Source of the DNA: Linum tenue
Taxonomy: Eukaryota > Streptophyta > Magnoliopsida > Malpighiales > Linaceae
Direction: 5' to 3'
NCBI GenBank assembly: GCA_946122785.1
Contig: CAMGYJ010000008.1
Coordinates: 10,565,475-10,629,474, forward strand
DNA: 64,000 nt
This document shows, piece by piece, positions 24,135 through 35,183 of the stretch. Position 1 is the first letter of the stretch, and every line of letters starts with the position of its first letter. The position numbers and the translations under genes were made by a program. Under the pieces are notes generated by a model. It made no database searches, was not told where the DNA came from, and was given only the letters and a program-made list of their open reading frames with translations.

Positions 24135-24763
24135 TTAACTCACAACCCTTTTTGTCAATATATACTCATACGGTGGGATCGTGAGTGCCACGTCGAGACG
24201 ACATCCAAGGGTTGGGGCTTAATGGCTCAAGAAAAAGCTCATTTCAGTGGATTTGTGGCTTTTTGGGTGAGAGCCAAACCAACCGAGAAAACTAATATCA
24301 AATCGAGAAAAACTAATATCCAAAAATGCAAATACTAGTATCTATCTGTGTTTACAAATTTTCTCTCTCCTTTATTTTGAAAACTCAGCTCTCTCTTCTC
24401 TTTAGAAATTTTGATCTTATTTGGTCTTGGTCATCTTTGGATCATTGGAGCTTGGAGTTTCTCAAATGGAGATATGATATGCAAGTTTTTTCCCTTGTGT
24501 GGACTTTTCCACTCCGGCGATTGTTATATTTTTTTAGTTTCTTGGCTTTTCTCGACTTTTTTTGGTTTCTTGCCTTTCTAGGTTATTTGGTTTCTCGGCT
24601 TTCTGGGTTTCTGGCTTCTTGGCTTTCTGTTTTTTTTAGATCGTTGCTATTTAATATAACACATTAGGCGAATGCCACATCGACAAAGCACGGGAGAGAT
24701 CCATGGTTCATAAGTAAGAAACCGACCTTAACTGAAAAGAGCATTTTGGGATGAAATGGAAGA

Positions 24764-24857
24764 GTTCTTGTGAGAACTCCGAAGTTAAAACATGCTCGGT
24801 GTGGAGTACAACAAGGATGGGTGACCTTATGGGAAGTCACCTTGAATTGCACCCCAA
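24764..24857 (+). other. 5S rRNA-like segment in the left Cassandra LTR
   Basis: It contains GAGAACTCCGAAGTTAAA, CATGCTCGG, then AAGGATGGGTGACC and TGGGAAGTC, in the order found in plant 5S rRNA. The A box, intermediate element and C box region of the internal Pol III promoter are recognisable. The first third of 5S is replaced by LTR sequence, so this is not a genuine 5S gene. Confidence 0.88.
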
Positions 24858-25120
24858 GTCGAAAATCGTGAGGTTCGAGACCCAAAGCGGACAATATCTT
24901 CGTCGGGAAAAGGTTCGGGATGTTACAAGTGGTATCAGAGCCTCTATGCGTCCCTCTTGAACGATGGTGGTGCAAACCTCAAAGAGGACGTTGAGTCCCA
25001 AGGGGGGTTGATGTAACACCTTAGACGAATCCCATATCGACAAAGCACGAGAGAGATCCATGGTTCATAAGTAAGAAACCGACATTAACTGACAATACGC
25101 GTTTTGGGGTGAAATGAAAG

Positions 25121-25211
25121 AGTTCATGTGAGAACTTCGAAGTTAAATGTGCTCGGTGTGGAGTACAACGAGGATGGGTGGCCTTATGGGAAGTCACCTT
25201 GAATTTCACCC
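25121..25211 (+). other. 5S rRNA-like segment in the right Cassandra LTR
   Basis: Second copy of the LTR-borne 5S-like domain, with GAGAACTTCGAAGTTAAA, TGTGCTCGG, GAGGATGGGTGGCC and TGGGAAGTC. Compared with the left LTR it has an ACC to GCC change in the C-box region and a two-base deletion after GTTAAA. Confidence 0.88.
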
Positions 25212-25970
25212 CAGTCGAAAACTGTGAGGGTCGATACACAAAACAGACAATATCTTCGTCGGGAAAAGGTTCGGGATGTTACATTTAATGCCATGAATAC
25301 TGGTTCATAAATGTGCTTTTTTCTTCTAAATACTAGTTTTATGTAGTATAGATACTCTTCTGTGTTATCTGAATATCAATTCGTGAATGTATTATTTTCA
25401 TGCTAGATATCATTTAGAAAATCTTTAATACTAGTTGGTTTGAATATGAATATTAGTTCGTAATTGATTGGCTGAATACTAATTTTGTGATGTACGGATA
25501 CTATTATGTGTTGTCTATATATTAGTTCGTGAATGTGGAATAATCTTTGATTTCATGATAGATATCAGTTAGCAAACCTTGAATACTAGTTGGTTTGATT
25601 GTGGATATTAGTTGGTAATTCCATAATTGATTGGCGGAATACTAATTTTGTGAGTTGGATATTATTTTTGTGATGTTTAGATACTAGTTTGTGCTCTCAG
25701 GATACTAGTAAGTACTCTCATGTATAGTTTAGTACTACTTCATAAAAGTAGCAAGCTTGGCTAGTAGTTCGTTCATTTTGGATATTAGTTTTTCTCGCCT
25801 AGATACGAGTTCTCTCGGCTGGCTTGGCTCGTAGCCGTGAAGCCACTAAAATCCACTTAAATAAGCCCTTCCTTGAGCCACTGAGCCCCAACCCTTGGAT
25901 CTCAGCTCTGTCATGTGACATCCATTCTCACCATGTAAGTATATACTCACAAAAAGTGGTGTAAGCACCA

Positions 25971-28620
25971 TAGCTAGGTCGGAACTGGATGGTGGAGGAG
26001 ATGGAGGAGTAACTGTGTAGAGAGAGAGAGGCGGCAAAGAGATGGAGGAACACTGAGGAGTGCAGAGCTTAGAAAATCGCCTCAAGTGAAATACTTGATC
26101 AAAAAATTATTTTAAAAAACCATAAAATCGGAGGAATGCTGAGCTTAGTAAATTGGGCCTAGACATGAGAAAAGACCAAACATCAGCAAAAGAAAGAATA
26201 AGATGACGTATTTTAAATTTCCCTCATTCCCTTATTCTTTTCCCTTTCGTTATGTTTGGCAACGAGGGGGTGCAAATTGAGGTGTAAATTGTAGGGGTAA
26301 ATTTAAGTGAGGGTATAAATTATTATTTGGGAGAAAAATTAGAGGTCGTAAATAGTGTTGGATTGTATTTATTAATAAAAATAACTTTTTTTAATCTTTC
26401 CTCTCACTTGTCTCTCTCCTACCTCATGCTCATTTGGCCTTCTCTCCCCACCCCAAACCCGCATCCTTTCTCTCTCCTTTTTTGCGTCTGGAATTGGGGG
26501 GCTTGGTCAAGCAGGAAATATGCACTCCCTTCCCCCCTCCCCCCATTGTACAAAATTAACCAAATTGGTGTTTCTTCATTGGAATTCCCCCTCACTCCCC
26601 AAAATATGCACCCGTTCTATTTCCCCCTCCTCCCAAACACAGGCTTAATGTATTCTGCTGCTATTGTTTCTTTCCTTTACTTTTTTTTACTTCTTAAGCG
26701 AAGAGTCACACCAAGTAATAATCATAGTAGTAGTGTCTTCTTCTCTTTCGTCACAACGCGTATGTGCATTACATATCACCAATGCCATTATATTGCAACC
26801 AACGAAAGATTTGGAGGAGATGAGAAGAAAAAAGCAGTTGGAGGAAGTGAGGAAAAAAGAGAAGGTTGGGGGAGAGGAGAAGAAAAAGAAGAGTTGGAGG
26901 AAGAGAGAACATAAATTTCATTCATCATTGTTGCAAACAAAGAAGAGTAGGTTGAGGAAGATTGGAAGGAAAAAATGAGTTGGAGAGCATAATCTCCATT
27001 CTGCATCAAACGATGTTGAAGGTATGCAAAAGTAAGTAAGAATTTATGTAATTTAGTCAATGAATGTTTATGAATATTTAACATTCTTGATATCCATTTT
27101 CCAACCCATTAATTAACTCTCAATTAACAAAATAATTATACTACAGGTGGTATAATTTCGTTGGCCCCGAGCACCACATCACCAATCCAATGTGGTGTCC
27201 GGGAGCACCTAAGAATTTCTCGAAAAACACATACCTAATTTGTGTTCTTGTTATCCACAACAGTAGGATAATCACTCTCATTTAGGCTTATTAACCAATT
27301 TAATCCTCCATCTCTCGTGTACCACTAAGTTTAAGGCAATGAAATTCATGAGATGACTTTCTAGAGGATATGGAAAACACTTGCTTCTTGTCTTTTTTTC
27401 TTTGATATTGAATAAAGTAAAGATCATTAAGAACAAAGAAACAAAGTGATCATAAAGAACAAAAGAAACAAAGTAACTTGTCAGATCATCCAATTGCACA
27501 ACTTGCTATCAAATTGAAACAAGATTAAACAAAAACACAACACCAATTTAATAGAACAAGAGAAATCTAAAAGTAGACAAATTTAATAGTGACCACCCAT
27601 AACTGCCGCAATTTCGACCAAGGGTTTAATTATAATGGAAGGAGATGAAGGGACGAGAATTAGACCTCCGTTTAGTAGTTGATTAGTCACTGTCTCCTTC
27701 CCGTTAGCCATTCTGAAATAGAGGAGAACATGCACCACCAGAATTGGATTGAATAAGATCTCTCTCTTGATCTTCTTTTGCCCCCCCCCCCCCCCCCCCC
27801 GCCTATGGCCATCAAAGAAAAGTATGGCGTTTTCTCTATTCCTGAAGTGGTCGGCGTCACCAATCCGGATATCAAAATAACCTCACTTCTCATTAGGACG
27901 ACTTCAACAACACAGAAAACGTTTGCATGTAACTTAGTTAGTTACTTGCTCAATATAGTCAACCACTGGCGTAGTCATAATTTTATACAAGGGGGTGCAA
28001 TTTTTTTACCGTTAATATATCTTATATAAAAAGTATTAATTATTTGTAATGACTCACCATGTTTTATAGTCTAGTAAAAAAATTAAGTTATACTTTTTAT
28101 ATAAACTACCAAAGACTTACTGTCAATATATTTTACCAACTATTGATTCATGATTTCGTTAATCATTCAAATCTCTGGAGAGTTATGTTAAAGTCGCTGT
28201 AGTGATCATGGATAACCAAGGAACGATGGTTGAACTGGGATGTTAGAGGCGAGCGAGGTGAGCAACTTAATTAGCAACCATGTTTGAGCAAAATTAGATA
28301 CCTGAAAAGTATGAGAGGACGTTCGAATTGTGTGGAATTAGTGGAGATGGTGGTATATGGCAGTATAAACTTTTGATGAGACATTTGAAAACCTTAGCTC
28401 TAATTTCGAGATTTTCTTTGCAAAGGCAATCATGAGGTACAATGTCTTGATCACCGAGAAAGAGCAAGTCCTTTTTCTAGACAATAAATATAATGAAATC
28501 AACTTTATTCAAAAGCATATACTATCACGTCGGCTGCTATAGAATGGATGATGAGTTTTCAATTGTTAACTTCTATGAATCTTAAACATACTCTAATTCG
28601 TGTGTTTTTGTTCTTCTACT
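25971..28620. other. Gene-poor region with a candidate MITE and a poly-C tract
   Basis: Around 26246-26648 the ends ATGTTTGGCAACGAGGGGG and, reversed, GTGTTTGGGAGGAGGGGG resemble the terminal repeats of a small MITE, without a convincing target-site duplication. A purine-rich Lys/Glu open frame (26800-26975) follows. A run of exactly 20 C lies at 27781-27800. At about 27965 the phrase CACTGGCGTAGTCA may be the edge of a broken hAT-like repeat. I see no supported gene. Confidence 0.45.
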
Positions 28621-28630
28621 TCTCTACATA

Positions 28631-29293
28631 GATGTTTCCACAAGAGAGGGTAGAGCATACATTGGACTGGTTCTAGGAGATAAGCGCAAAATACCAAAAT
28701 GGACAGCCACATTAGTCGAGGACGGATGTAATATGCATATGGATTTAGTTTCCACGCATAATGTGGAAGTAGAATGTATTTTTATGGCGTGTTGCAAACT
28801 CAAAAGCGAGCGGCCCGATATCGTGGAAAAGATTCGTGGACTTGTTGTTTATGGTGATTCAAACTATTTAGATAATATGAGCGACAGAATCAGATGGCTT
28901 ATTGAGACCAAGTAGGACATTATCTATCACTCAACTTACATTGCACTAAATACATAATCCATCTATATAATTCATTTTTAAGAACTCTCTTGTTTTTAGA
29001 TTTCGATATTCTTTGGACCATCTTGGGATGCCAGTGACAATAACAATGATGCAGACAAGATTCCTACCCTTGGACGATGCTTTAAGCAAGGAAAATGAGT
29101 CAAAGATGGAGGTAGCTCATAGTACCTATAATACTTGTATGAAGCATGCTCAAACAATTGGAATAATGTATATTCACAATGGAGGTGATAGTGATCCAAG
29201 CAAGTACTATAATCTCAATTATAAAAGAGATGCAAAGGGTAATGAAAACTATCAAGATGATGTTCCTTTCCCCAGACGAGGAACTCGAAGCTG
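28631..29293 (+). pseudogene. Unidentified two-exon coding remnant
   Basis: Two open segments join in frame through a good intron: GAGACCAA|GTAGGAC at 28912/28913 and TTTTTAG|ATTTCG at 29000/29001. The first reads DVSTREGRAYIGLVLGDKRK and later GLVVYGDSNYL; the second reads YSLDHLGMPVTITMMQTRF and ends RRGTRS. The start of the protein is not found; further left the frame is broken by stops. The GLVL...GLVVYGDS pattern faintly recalls an RNase H fold, but this is weak. Most likely transposon-derived or a decayed gene. Confidence 0.4.
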
Positions 29294-30124
29294 AGGCAAT
29301 TCTCTTGTTGTATCTTCAAGTGAAATGAATGGCGATATGGAGGTATGTGTTGATGCCTTGAACTACAGTTCCATTTCTAGTGATTTACAAATATTATTTA
29401 CTGAATATAATAGTTTGAATTGTCGACTTGTTTCATTTTTTACAGAAATATCATTAAAAAATCCAAAACTGCAGCACCCACTAGAGATCAAAATGCAATC
29501 TGCAAAGGGGGCTACGATTTATGTTTCTGATGCACGCGAACCGCGAGGAGATGTGGCAGTCGGATTGGTCGTTGCATCCCCCACAATCCAGCGGCTGACC
29601 ATTTGCCAAGCCAGCAATCCACGCTACATCGCCTTCGATCTACGCCCCCTCTACAGAAACCACGTCCCCCCCCCCACACTGTCTGCGTTTAAAAATTGTG
29701 GACGGGGCAATGCGGTTTTCATTTTCGATTCCCGTCGAAACCGACCTTCCCCCCTCCTCACTGTCCTCGTCTTATATAAACCCCTCTCCCCTCTTCATTT
29801 TCTCCACGCCAATCCAATCATTCTCTCTCTAGTATTTCTCTTCACTCATCCCCCCCTCCACCCAAAACTTAAGAATTTGTCGTCTGTTGGTTGCGGCTAA
29901 ATCTGAATTGCCATAAGAAAATATTTATTAAGTTTTTCCTCCAAAATACGTTGAACCTCTACCCGCCTTCCATCAAATATTGACCAAGATTGGTACTATC
30001 AAGGAGATGGTTATGATGATGATTATCAAGTGATATGTACTCATTCTTCTCTATTTATTTTTGTTCTTATAATTTTTCTTAATTAATTAATTAATCTACA
30101 TACTAATTAATTTATTTTGTTCTT
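29294..30124 (+). other. Probable promoter and leader of the plant mobile domain remnant
   Basis: It contains a pyrimidine-rich segment with a TATA-like TTATATAAACC near 29771-29782, followed by a CT-rich leader. This may be the promoter of the mobile-domain gene next to it. No long conserved reading frame was recognised. Confidence 0.3.
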
Positions 30125-30660
30125 ATGTTATATTTGTTTGCGACGGACGTAGATATATATGACCAAAGATACTATCTTAATCAAGGACCTCATGATGTAA
30201 GTGTTTTGTATGACCAACCTAACCATCATTCAATGGATGTTTGGAACAATTTGTCGGTACGTATAATTCTTCAACTTTTTGTCATAGTTTATTTTGTTAA
30301 GGTATAATTTTGTATTGATTATTTTCAATGATTTGGACTATGAGGCACTTTGTTGGCATCAAGATTAATGGTCAACTCATCACATCATTGGTGGAGAGGT
30401 GGGGCAAAGAGACACATAACTTCAACTTCCATGAAGGAGAGTGCTCCATCACTTTGAAGGACATCGCCATCCTAACGCATTTGCCTATCGATGGCGATGC
30501 GATGATTGTGGACAATCATCCACAGATCCACCAACTTCATATGACGAGAATATGAACGTTTGGCAATATTTGCTCCAGAGTGCTTTGGGGTTGTTCGTGC
30601 CAAACAGCTCAGAAGGTGACGTTGTAGAGGATGGGAAGTCACCCTTGAAGAAGAACCAAG
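30125..30660 (+). pseudogene. Plant mobile domain (PMD, MAIN-like) gene remnant
   Basis: The first segment reads YYLNQGPHDVSVLYDQPNHH and SMDVWNNL. The second (from 30328) reads GQLITSLVERWGKETHNFNF, then HEGECSITLKDIAILTHLP. Both match the start of the plant mobile domain found in MAIN/MAIL proteins and in MULE transposons. An intron at about 30256-30330 fits between them. Only about 120 residues of the domain remain, and the frame then breaks. In plants this domain is often carried by Mutator-like elements, and a MULE transposase remnant lies immediately downstream on the other strand. Confidence 0.75.
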
Positions 30661-30776
30661 TATCAATCACTTGATTAATAGCGGAGATCAAGAGGAAGTA
30701 CAACCCGAGGAGCATGGCAACCCCCTCACTGAGGAAAGTGATGAGATGGACAAGGAAATTTATGTGCATGTTTACA

Positions 30777-31790
30777 TCATCGGCCTGGTCGGAGGAGTGT
30801 TCTTCCCCAAAAAGTCAAACAATGGCAAGAGATTGGCAGTGCACAAACAACCTTGTAGACAGAGTTGATACTCTCACTTGAGTTTGTTGTGGCAATACCC
30901 CAACTGGTACCTCCATCCTTATGAAAAGTCCACATGGATAGGCTATGTTCATCAAGCCACGACGCATCTTTAGGACATAACTCACGGATTTTATACAACT
31001 TCTCATTCAATTTCTTCTCTTGGTAGGCAATAGCTGAGGGACATACATAAGTGTATGTTAACATTTGTGTACAATGATATGAGCTTTCCATAAATACAGA
31101 AGGAAATAGAATGCCTAGCAGTCCACCACAGATTATCAGCAAGCTTCCCCCGTTTGAAATGATGGTTTCAATTACTTTTGAAGTGTCTTATGCACCACCT
31201 CTGGGACCACTTCAACGTTAGATCCAAGTCTAAGATGACAACTCTGATCCTGGCGTGGCGATCAGAGATGATTGTGAGGTTCGTCTTCTTGATGGCGTGG
31301 AGGTGAATTTGTCGAAGAACCATCCCTAGCTTTCAGTATTCTCTTTCTCAACAATGGCGAAGGCTATATGAAAGGTACCCCTGTTTGCATCCGCTCCACT
31401 AGCAACCAGGAGAGTGCCCTTCTATTTGCCAGTAAGGAACATGCCATCCACTTGCATAATCGGGACATAGAAGGGAAAACCAACAAGACATGACTTGAAT
31501 GACCAGAAAAGGCATTTGAACTTGCATTTCTTACCGGGCTCCGGCGGCTAATTTTCTTCATCTTGGTAGTGTGTGGAGAAAAAAATGTCGGGGTTAGACT
31601 TCTCCAACGCCAAAATCAATCTGGGAAGGTATGCATATGATTCTTCCCAGTCGCCAAACACGACGGTTATGGGTTTCTGCTTTCCATGCCACCCCTTCTT
31701 ATAGTTAATATGATATCCATAATAAATGTGGGCAATGATGGTTTGCACCTTCCAGTTTTTTAAAACGATATTTTTGCACTTTCCATTCAA
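30777..31790 (-). pseudogene. MULE transposase remnant
   Basis: Broken frames on the minus strand follow MuDR-type transposase in order. First YHINYKKGWHGKQKPI and FGDWEESYAYLPR (31548-31790). Then, in another frame, a stretch around IMQVDGMFLTGKYKGTLL (about 31380-31500), the catalytic DDE region. Finally WTFHKDGGTSWGIATTNSSE and SINSVYKV (31142-30777). Several frameshifts and stops show that it is dead. It ends exactly where the duplicated block at 31788 begins. Confidence 0.8.
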
Positions 31791-32838
31791 GAAGACATGT
31801 TTGGAAAGACGATATTTAATTACTTCGACAAAAAACTGGAATTTTGATAGTAGCTATAGTATCATAGAACATGAAACCTAATGTGGTTGGTAAATTCAAT
31901 AAAAGTAAGTTCAGCTCAAATTATAGCTCAAAAAGTTTGGTAGCGACATGCAAAATACAATTATACATATACTCGACGATATGTTTTAAAAAAATGACCA
32001 TAAACTCAAGGATGTTTCCAAGAGAAATAAGTTTTAGAAACAACATTAAAGTATTATATATATTAGAAGAGAAAGAGGATCGATCACAAAAATGTCAATT
32101 TGGTGACCTTGAAATTGTTAGACCGGGCCACTTTGTCTAGTCAACAAAAAAAAAATCGTATACGTAGGGAGATGTACAATTAAATAATCAACAATTCAAG
32201 ATCCAACCTTTAACTACAAAAGAGTCACATTGTGTTTAAAATGAGCAATATGTCGAGTTAAATCGTTCAAATTTACTTTTTCTCAAAGTTAAATTTTGGT
32301 GCATACAACCTTACAATCCAAAAATCTTACATCCACTTTATTCATTCCTTAATCATGTTAAATTTGGGGGAAAGGTATACATTTAAGGTGTATAGTTATC
32401 ATATTTAATTGATTGATTATTTAATTCGTGTTCAACCTGTTGACTAAATTCTTGTTGTTCATCTTTTAAGAGCAGTCAATAAGTTTTTCCATAGAAAGAG
32501 AAATGGATGTAGTTGTTGATATTGTAGCCCCTTGAAGGCATCTTTCTGAATAGCAATGAATTGCCAATGGGAATGGAATCCCAACTCCGCATTGGTTCAT
32601 TGTCGAAGATGGCCAATGCAGTGCTGATTGGCTCATTACATGCATTAGAATTAGGGGTGGAAATCATAAAGGTATTCACTTGGATGTTATTGTACAATGT
32701 TGTGTGATGAATCAATCGGATGCCAGAGGCCATCATCATACTCTAGTGTTGAAATACAAAGGAGACGCAAAAATTGAACTGATTAATTTGAACCCTTTAC
32801 TAAGGCTACTTGTCTACAAAAGATATCTGCATTTCAAG
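31788..32838. repeat. Duplicated 1-kb block, copy 1 (other copy 55476-56513)
   Basis: Collinear similarity starts at AAGAAGACATGTTTGGAAAG and runs through GAGGCATCTTTCTGAATAGC to GATATCTGCATTTC, with small indels. The other copy borders the 3' side of the intact rhomboid gene, so this copy appears to be displaced rhomboid 3' flank. No gene is inside. Confidence 0.85.
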
Positions 32839-34045
32839 TCCCACCTAAAGAGCTGAAATTTTCAAGTTCGTAGGACCCACAAATTCGAACACTTAAAGTC
32901 CATGGGGCCCACGAATTTGTTGCCACAAAATACATAAAGCAAAGGATGGAGTTTGAACAAAATCCATGATCCAAATCCATAATCAAACCCATTACCAAAT
33001 CCATCAAACAAACAACCTTTTATATTATCTAGTTTCGCCCCATGGACTTGTTGGATGTTTCCAATTTGAACCCTCAACCATTTTTTATACTTTTAATGCC
33101 ATAAGATGGGATTTTAAGATGTCATCACTCGATGTTTGTACGCGTCACATTCATAATCGATAGTTATTAGTACGAGATGTAAACATCACACTAATACTTT
33201 TATTTATTATAAACTAAGTTAAAAAGTGAATTACCACATGTGGTACCAAATACAAAATATCACCTAGAGATTTGGGATTTGTTAAACTTCTTTTCTATTA
33301 ACTAACTTATTGGTGGCTTCTACAATGTACTCATAAAAATAGAACATATTATATGTATCTACTCTAAAACTAGCTTTAAAACAACAATTTTTTATTTATT
33401 TAATTGAGATGATATAACATAGGATCACAACTAAATTATGTATTACCAAACCCTAGACCTTTAATTTAATCCCTAACACTAAACCCGAATTCTAAACTAT
33501 AAACCCTTACCCTAAAAGCCCTATATTATTTAAATCGTAGTAAATCTGAAATGATTTTTTGTGCAAATTCACCAATTTTCTTGTCCATCATATCACAAGT
33601 GACGTTTAACATCGTTTTAACATGAATTATATGCTTAAAATGACAATTTATGAGCTAGACGCATCACACACCCAAAAAGTGAATGCGGTGAAGACAACTA
33701 TAATTTATCTCGATTATAAATAATTAATATAAATGAAAAAAGGCCAATTGGAGTGTACTGGCGGGTGAAGGCAGCCGTTAAATATAACTCGAGCCTAACT
33801 GGTGGTTGGGTTTTGGTTTTACCGGTCGAATCCAATTTTAACAACCGTGATTTTTTTGTTCAACATTATTAAAATTTTAAGTTAAAATGTAGGAGTTGAG
33901 TGATTATGTCATTGTCAAATGACAATCATAATACTACAATCAATACATGTTTTTTTTTTTGCTCAGAATATTGTCAAATGGATATCATAGTATAATTGGT
34001 GCGTTCTTTCTATGCAAAATTTTTTAAATTCAAAGTTAAATGAAT
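32839..34045. other. AT-rich intergenic stretch with a dispersed repeat
   Basis: About 33020-33190 (GACTTGTTGGATGTTT, then GGGATTTTAAGA and ATCACTCGAT) resembles 38840-39010. A degenerate CCCTAAA-like patch lies at about 33449-33525. No gene is recognised. Confidence 0.45.
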
Positions 34046-34058
34046 GAGTTAGGATCCG

Positions 34059-34329
34059 TGTCCAAGGGTGTGAAGCTGCTCAAAGGAGACGCAGTCTTTT
34101 GCACGATTTTTGTGATTGGCATGCTAGTGTGAAGCTGCTCAAGGGTGTATCCTTAATCTTAGTTTTGTCTATTTATTCTGTATTATCAGTTCATATGCCT
34201 AGGCTGTTCAGGGCTGCCCATATTGTGGCTTAAAAGCTCTTGAATCGATAATTCGCTTAGTAGCGACTATCATCTTTTGTATATTATATGTAACTTCTGC
34301 CTACATATATCTATGACAAAAAAAAAAGA
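34059..34329 (+). mobile_element. Short 5'-truncated LINE tail with 13-bp TSD
   Basis: It is flanked by identical GAGTTAGGATCCG (34046-34058 and 34330-34342). It ends in an A-rich tail (ATGACAAAAAAAAAAGAG). The body looks like the 3' untranslated end of a plant LINE. GTGTGAAGCTGCTCAA occurs twice near its start (about 34069 and 34129). Confidence 0.8.
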
Positions 34330-34342
34330 GAGTTAGGATCCG

Positions 34343-35183
34343 ATTAAGAAAAATTAAAAATTAAAAAAAGTATAATCTCTCTCCTCTGGATTCATGCCAG
34401 ACTGTCAACTATTTAAAAAGCAAGGGATGCAGAATTACCTGTCCACTCCACTTAGAATTTTTTTTTTTTGTTATGATTTGATTTGAGCCATTAAATTTTC
34501 TTAAATTGGATGACTATAAATTTGATTTTGTAGTCTATTAAATTCGAGTGACTGGAGTTGGATGGAGGCTAACGGGAGAGTGACTAAATGTGACATGTTT
34601 CAGTAATCCGAGTGACCAAAATTGATATTAAATTTTTCTAGTGACTAAACATGATACGATTTAGTAATCTCAGTGACCAAATGTGGCATTTAATTAAGAT
34701 GTCAAAAAATCAACTAATATTGCTTGTCTACAAAAAAAATCAACTAGTTATTTAATTAAGATGTCAAATTTCACCCTCGATTAGATTGAATATGAAATTT
34801 AAAGGTTTGGTTGCTATCCTAGTTGCATTAGCAAAACGAGAATTTGAGTGCTATATTTGAGTTATTTACTTTTTGAAGTGTTAAATTAGTATTTTTGAAC
34901 AAATGGTTGCGGTCTTTAACGGTTTAAGTTTAAGTATTTAACCATGTGCCCATGTAATAAAGTAAAAACCTACTTCAACTTTTCTCTTTCTCTCGCTCGC
35001 TCGCCGATCCTCTCCGTCTCTCATGGTCGGCGTGAGAAATACAAAAAAGAAGTTGCAGACAGGTAGGAAGGATGCGATCAGCTGGTTGACAATGGCGGTG
35101 ATATATTTCCCTTTGTTTCCCTTCCAACTACTGAACTGAATTCCCCTTGTTTCATAATTGCTCTTGTTTCTGCTACAGCGACA
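34343..35183 (+). promoter_or_regulatory. AT-rich flank, then promoter and leader of gene C
   Basis: The right end has the same CT-rich leader (TCTCTCGCTCGCTCG near 34986-35001) and UTR acceptor TTTCTGCTACAG (about 35168-35179) as gene A, so the two genes were copied with their promoters. The first 500 bp are AT-rich without a gene. Confidence 0.5.

Larger units (their letters stand above)
24655..25283 (+). mobile_element. Cassandra TRIM retrotransposon, complete with two LTRs
   Basis: Two direct LTRs of 273 and 272 bp (24655-24927 and 25012-25283) have the typical inverted ends TGTAAC...GTTACA (TATAAC in the left copy). Right after the left LTR is TGGTATCAGAGC (24930-24941), the primer-binding site for initiator Met-tRNA. 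A purine tract AAGGGGGG lies just before the right LTR. TTTAA flanks both ends (24650-24654 and 25284-25288) as a 5-bp target-site duplication. The internal part is only about 84 bp and non-coding. LTRs carrying a 5S rRNA-like stretch are the hallmark of the Cassandra family. Confidence 0.95.
24135..25970. mobile_element. Long-TIR element hosting a Cassandra insertion
   Basis: The outer 170-190 bp at each end are imperfect inverted repeats. ATCCAAGGGTTGGGGCT on the left (near 24208) is matched in reverse by AGCCCCAACCCTTGGAT near 25884-25900. Further pairs are CAGTGGATTTGTGGCTT with its inverse near 25835, and CTTTTTG..TATATACT with its inverse near 25950. No transposase is visible. Long TIRs suggest a Mutator-like relative, but I could not find a clean target-site duplication, so the borders are approximate. 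The interior outside Cassandra is full of ATACTAGTT-like motifs. Confidence 0.6.

Noticed and set aside
24764..25211. Two 5S rRNA genes
   Set aside because: Only the 3' two thirds resemble 5S, and both lie inside LTRs with a primer-binding site between them; this is the Cassandra arrangement.
26327..26978. Long overlapping open frames in the candidate MITE region
   Set aside because: Composition follows purine-rich and pyrimidine-rich strands; there is no domain, and the frames extend across the MITE-like boundary.
33449..33525. Interstitial telomeric repeat
   Set aside because: CCCTAAA-like words are present but irregular, with no array of exact heptamers.
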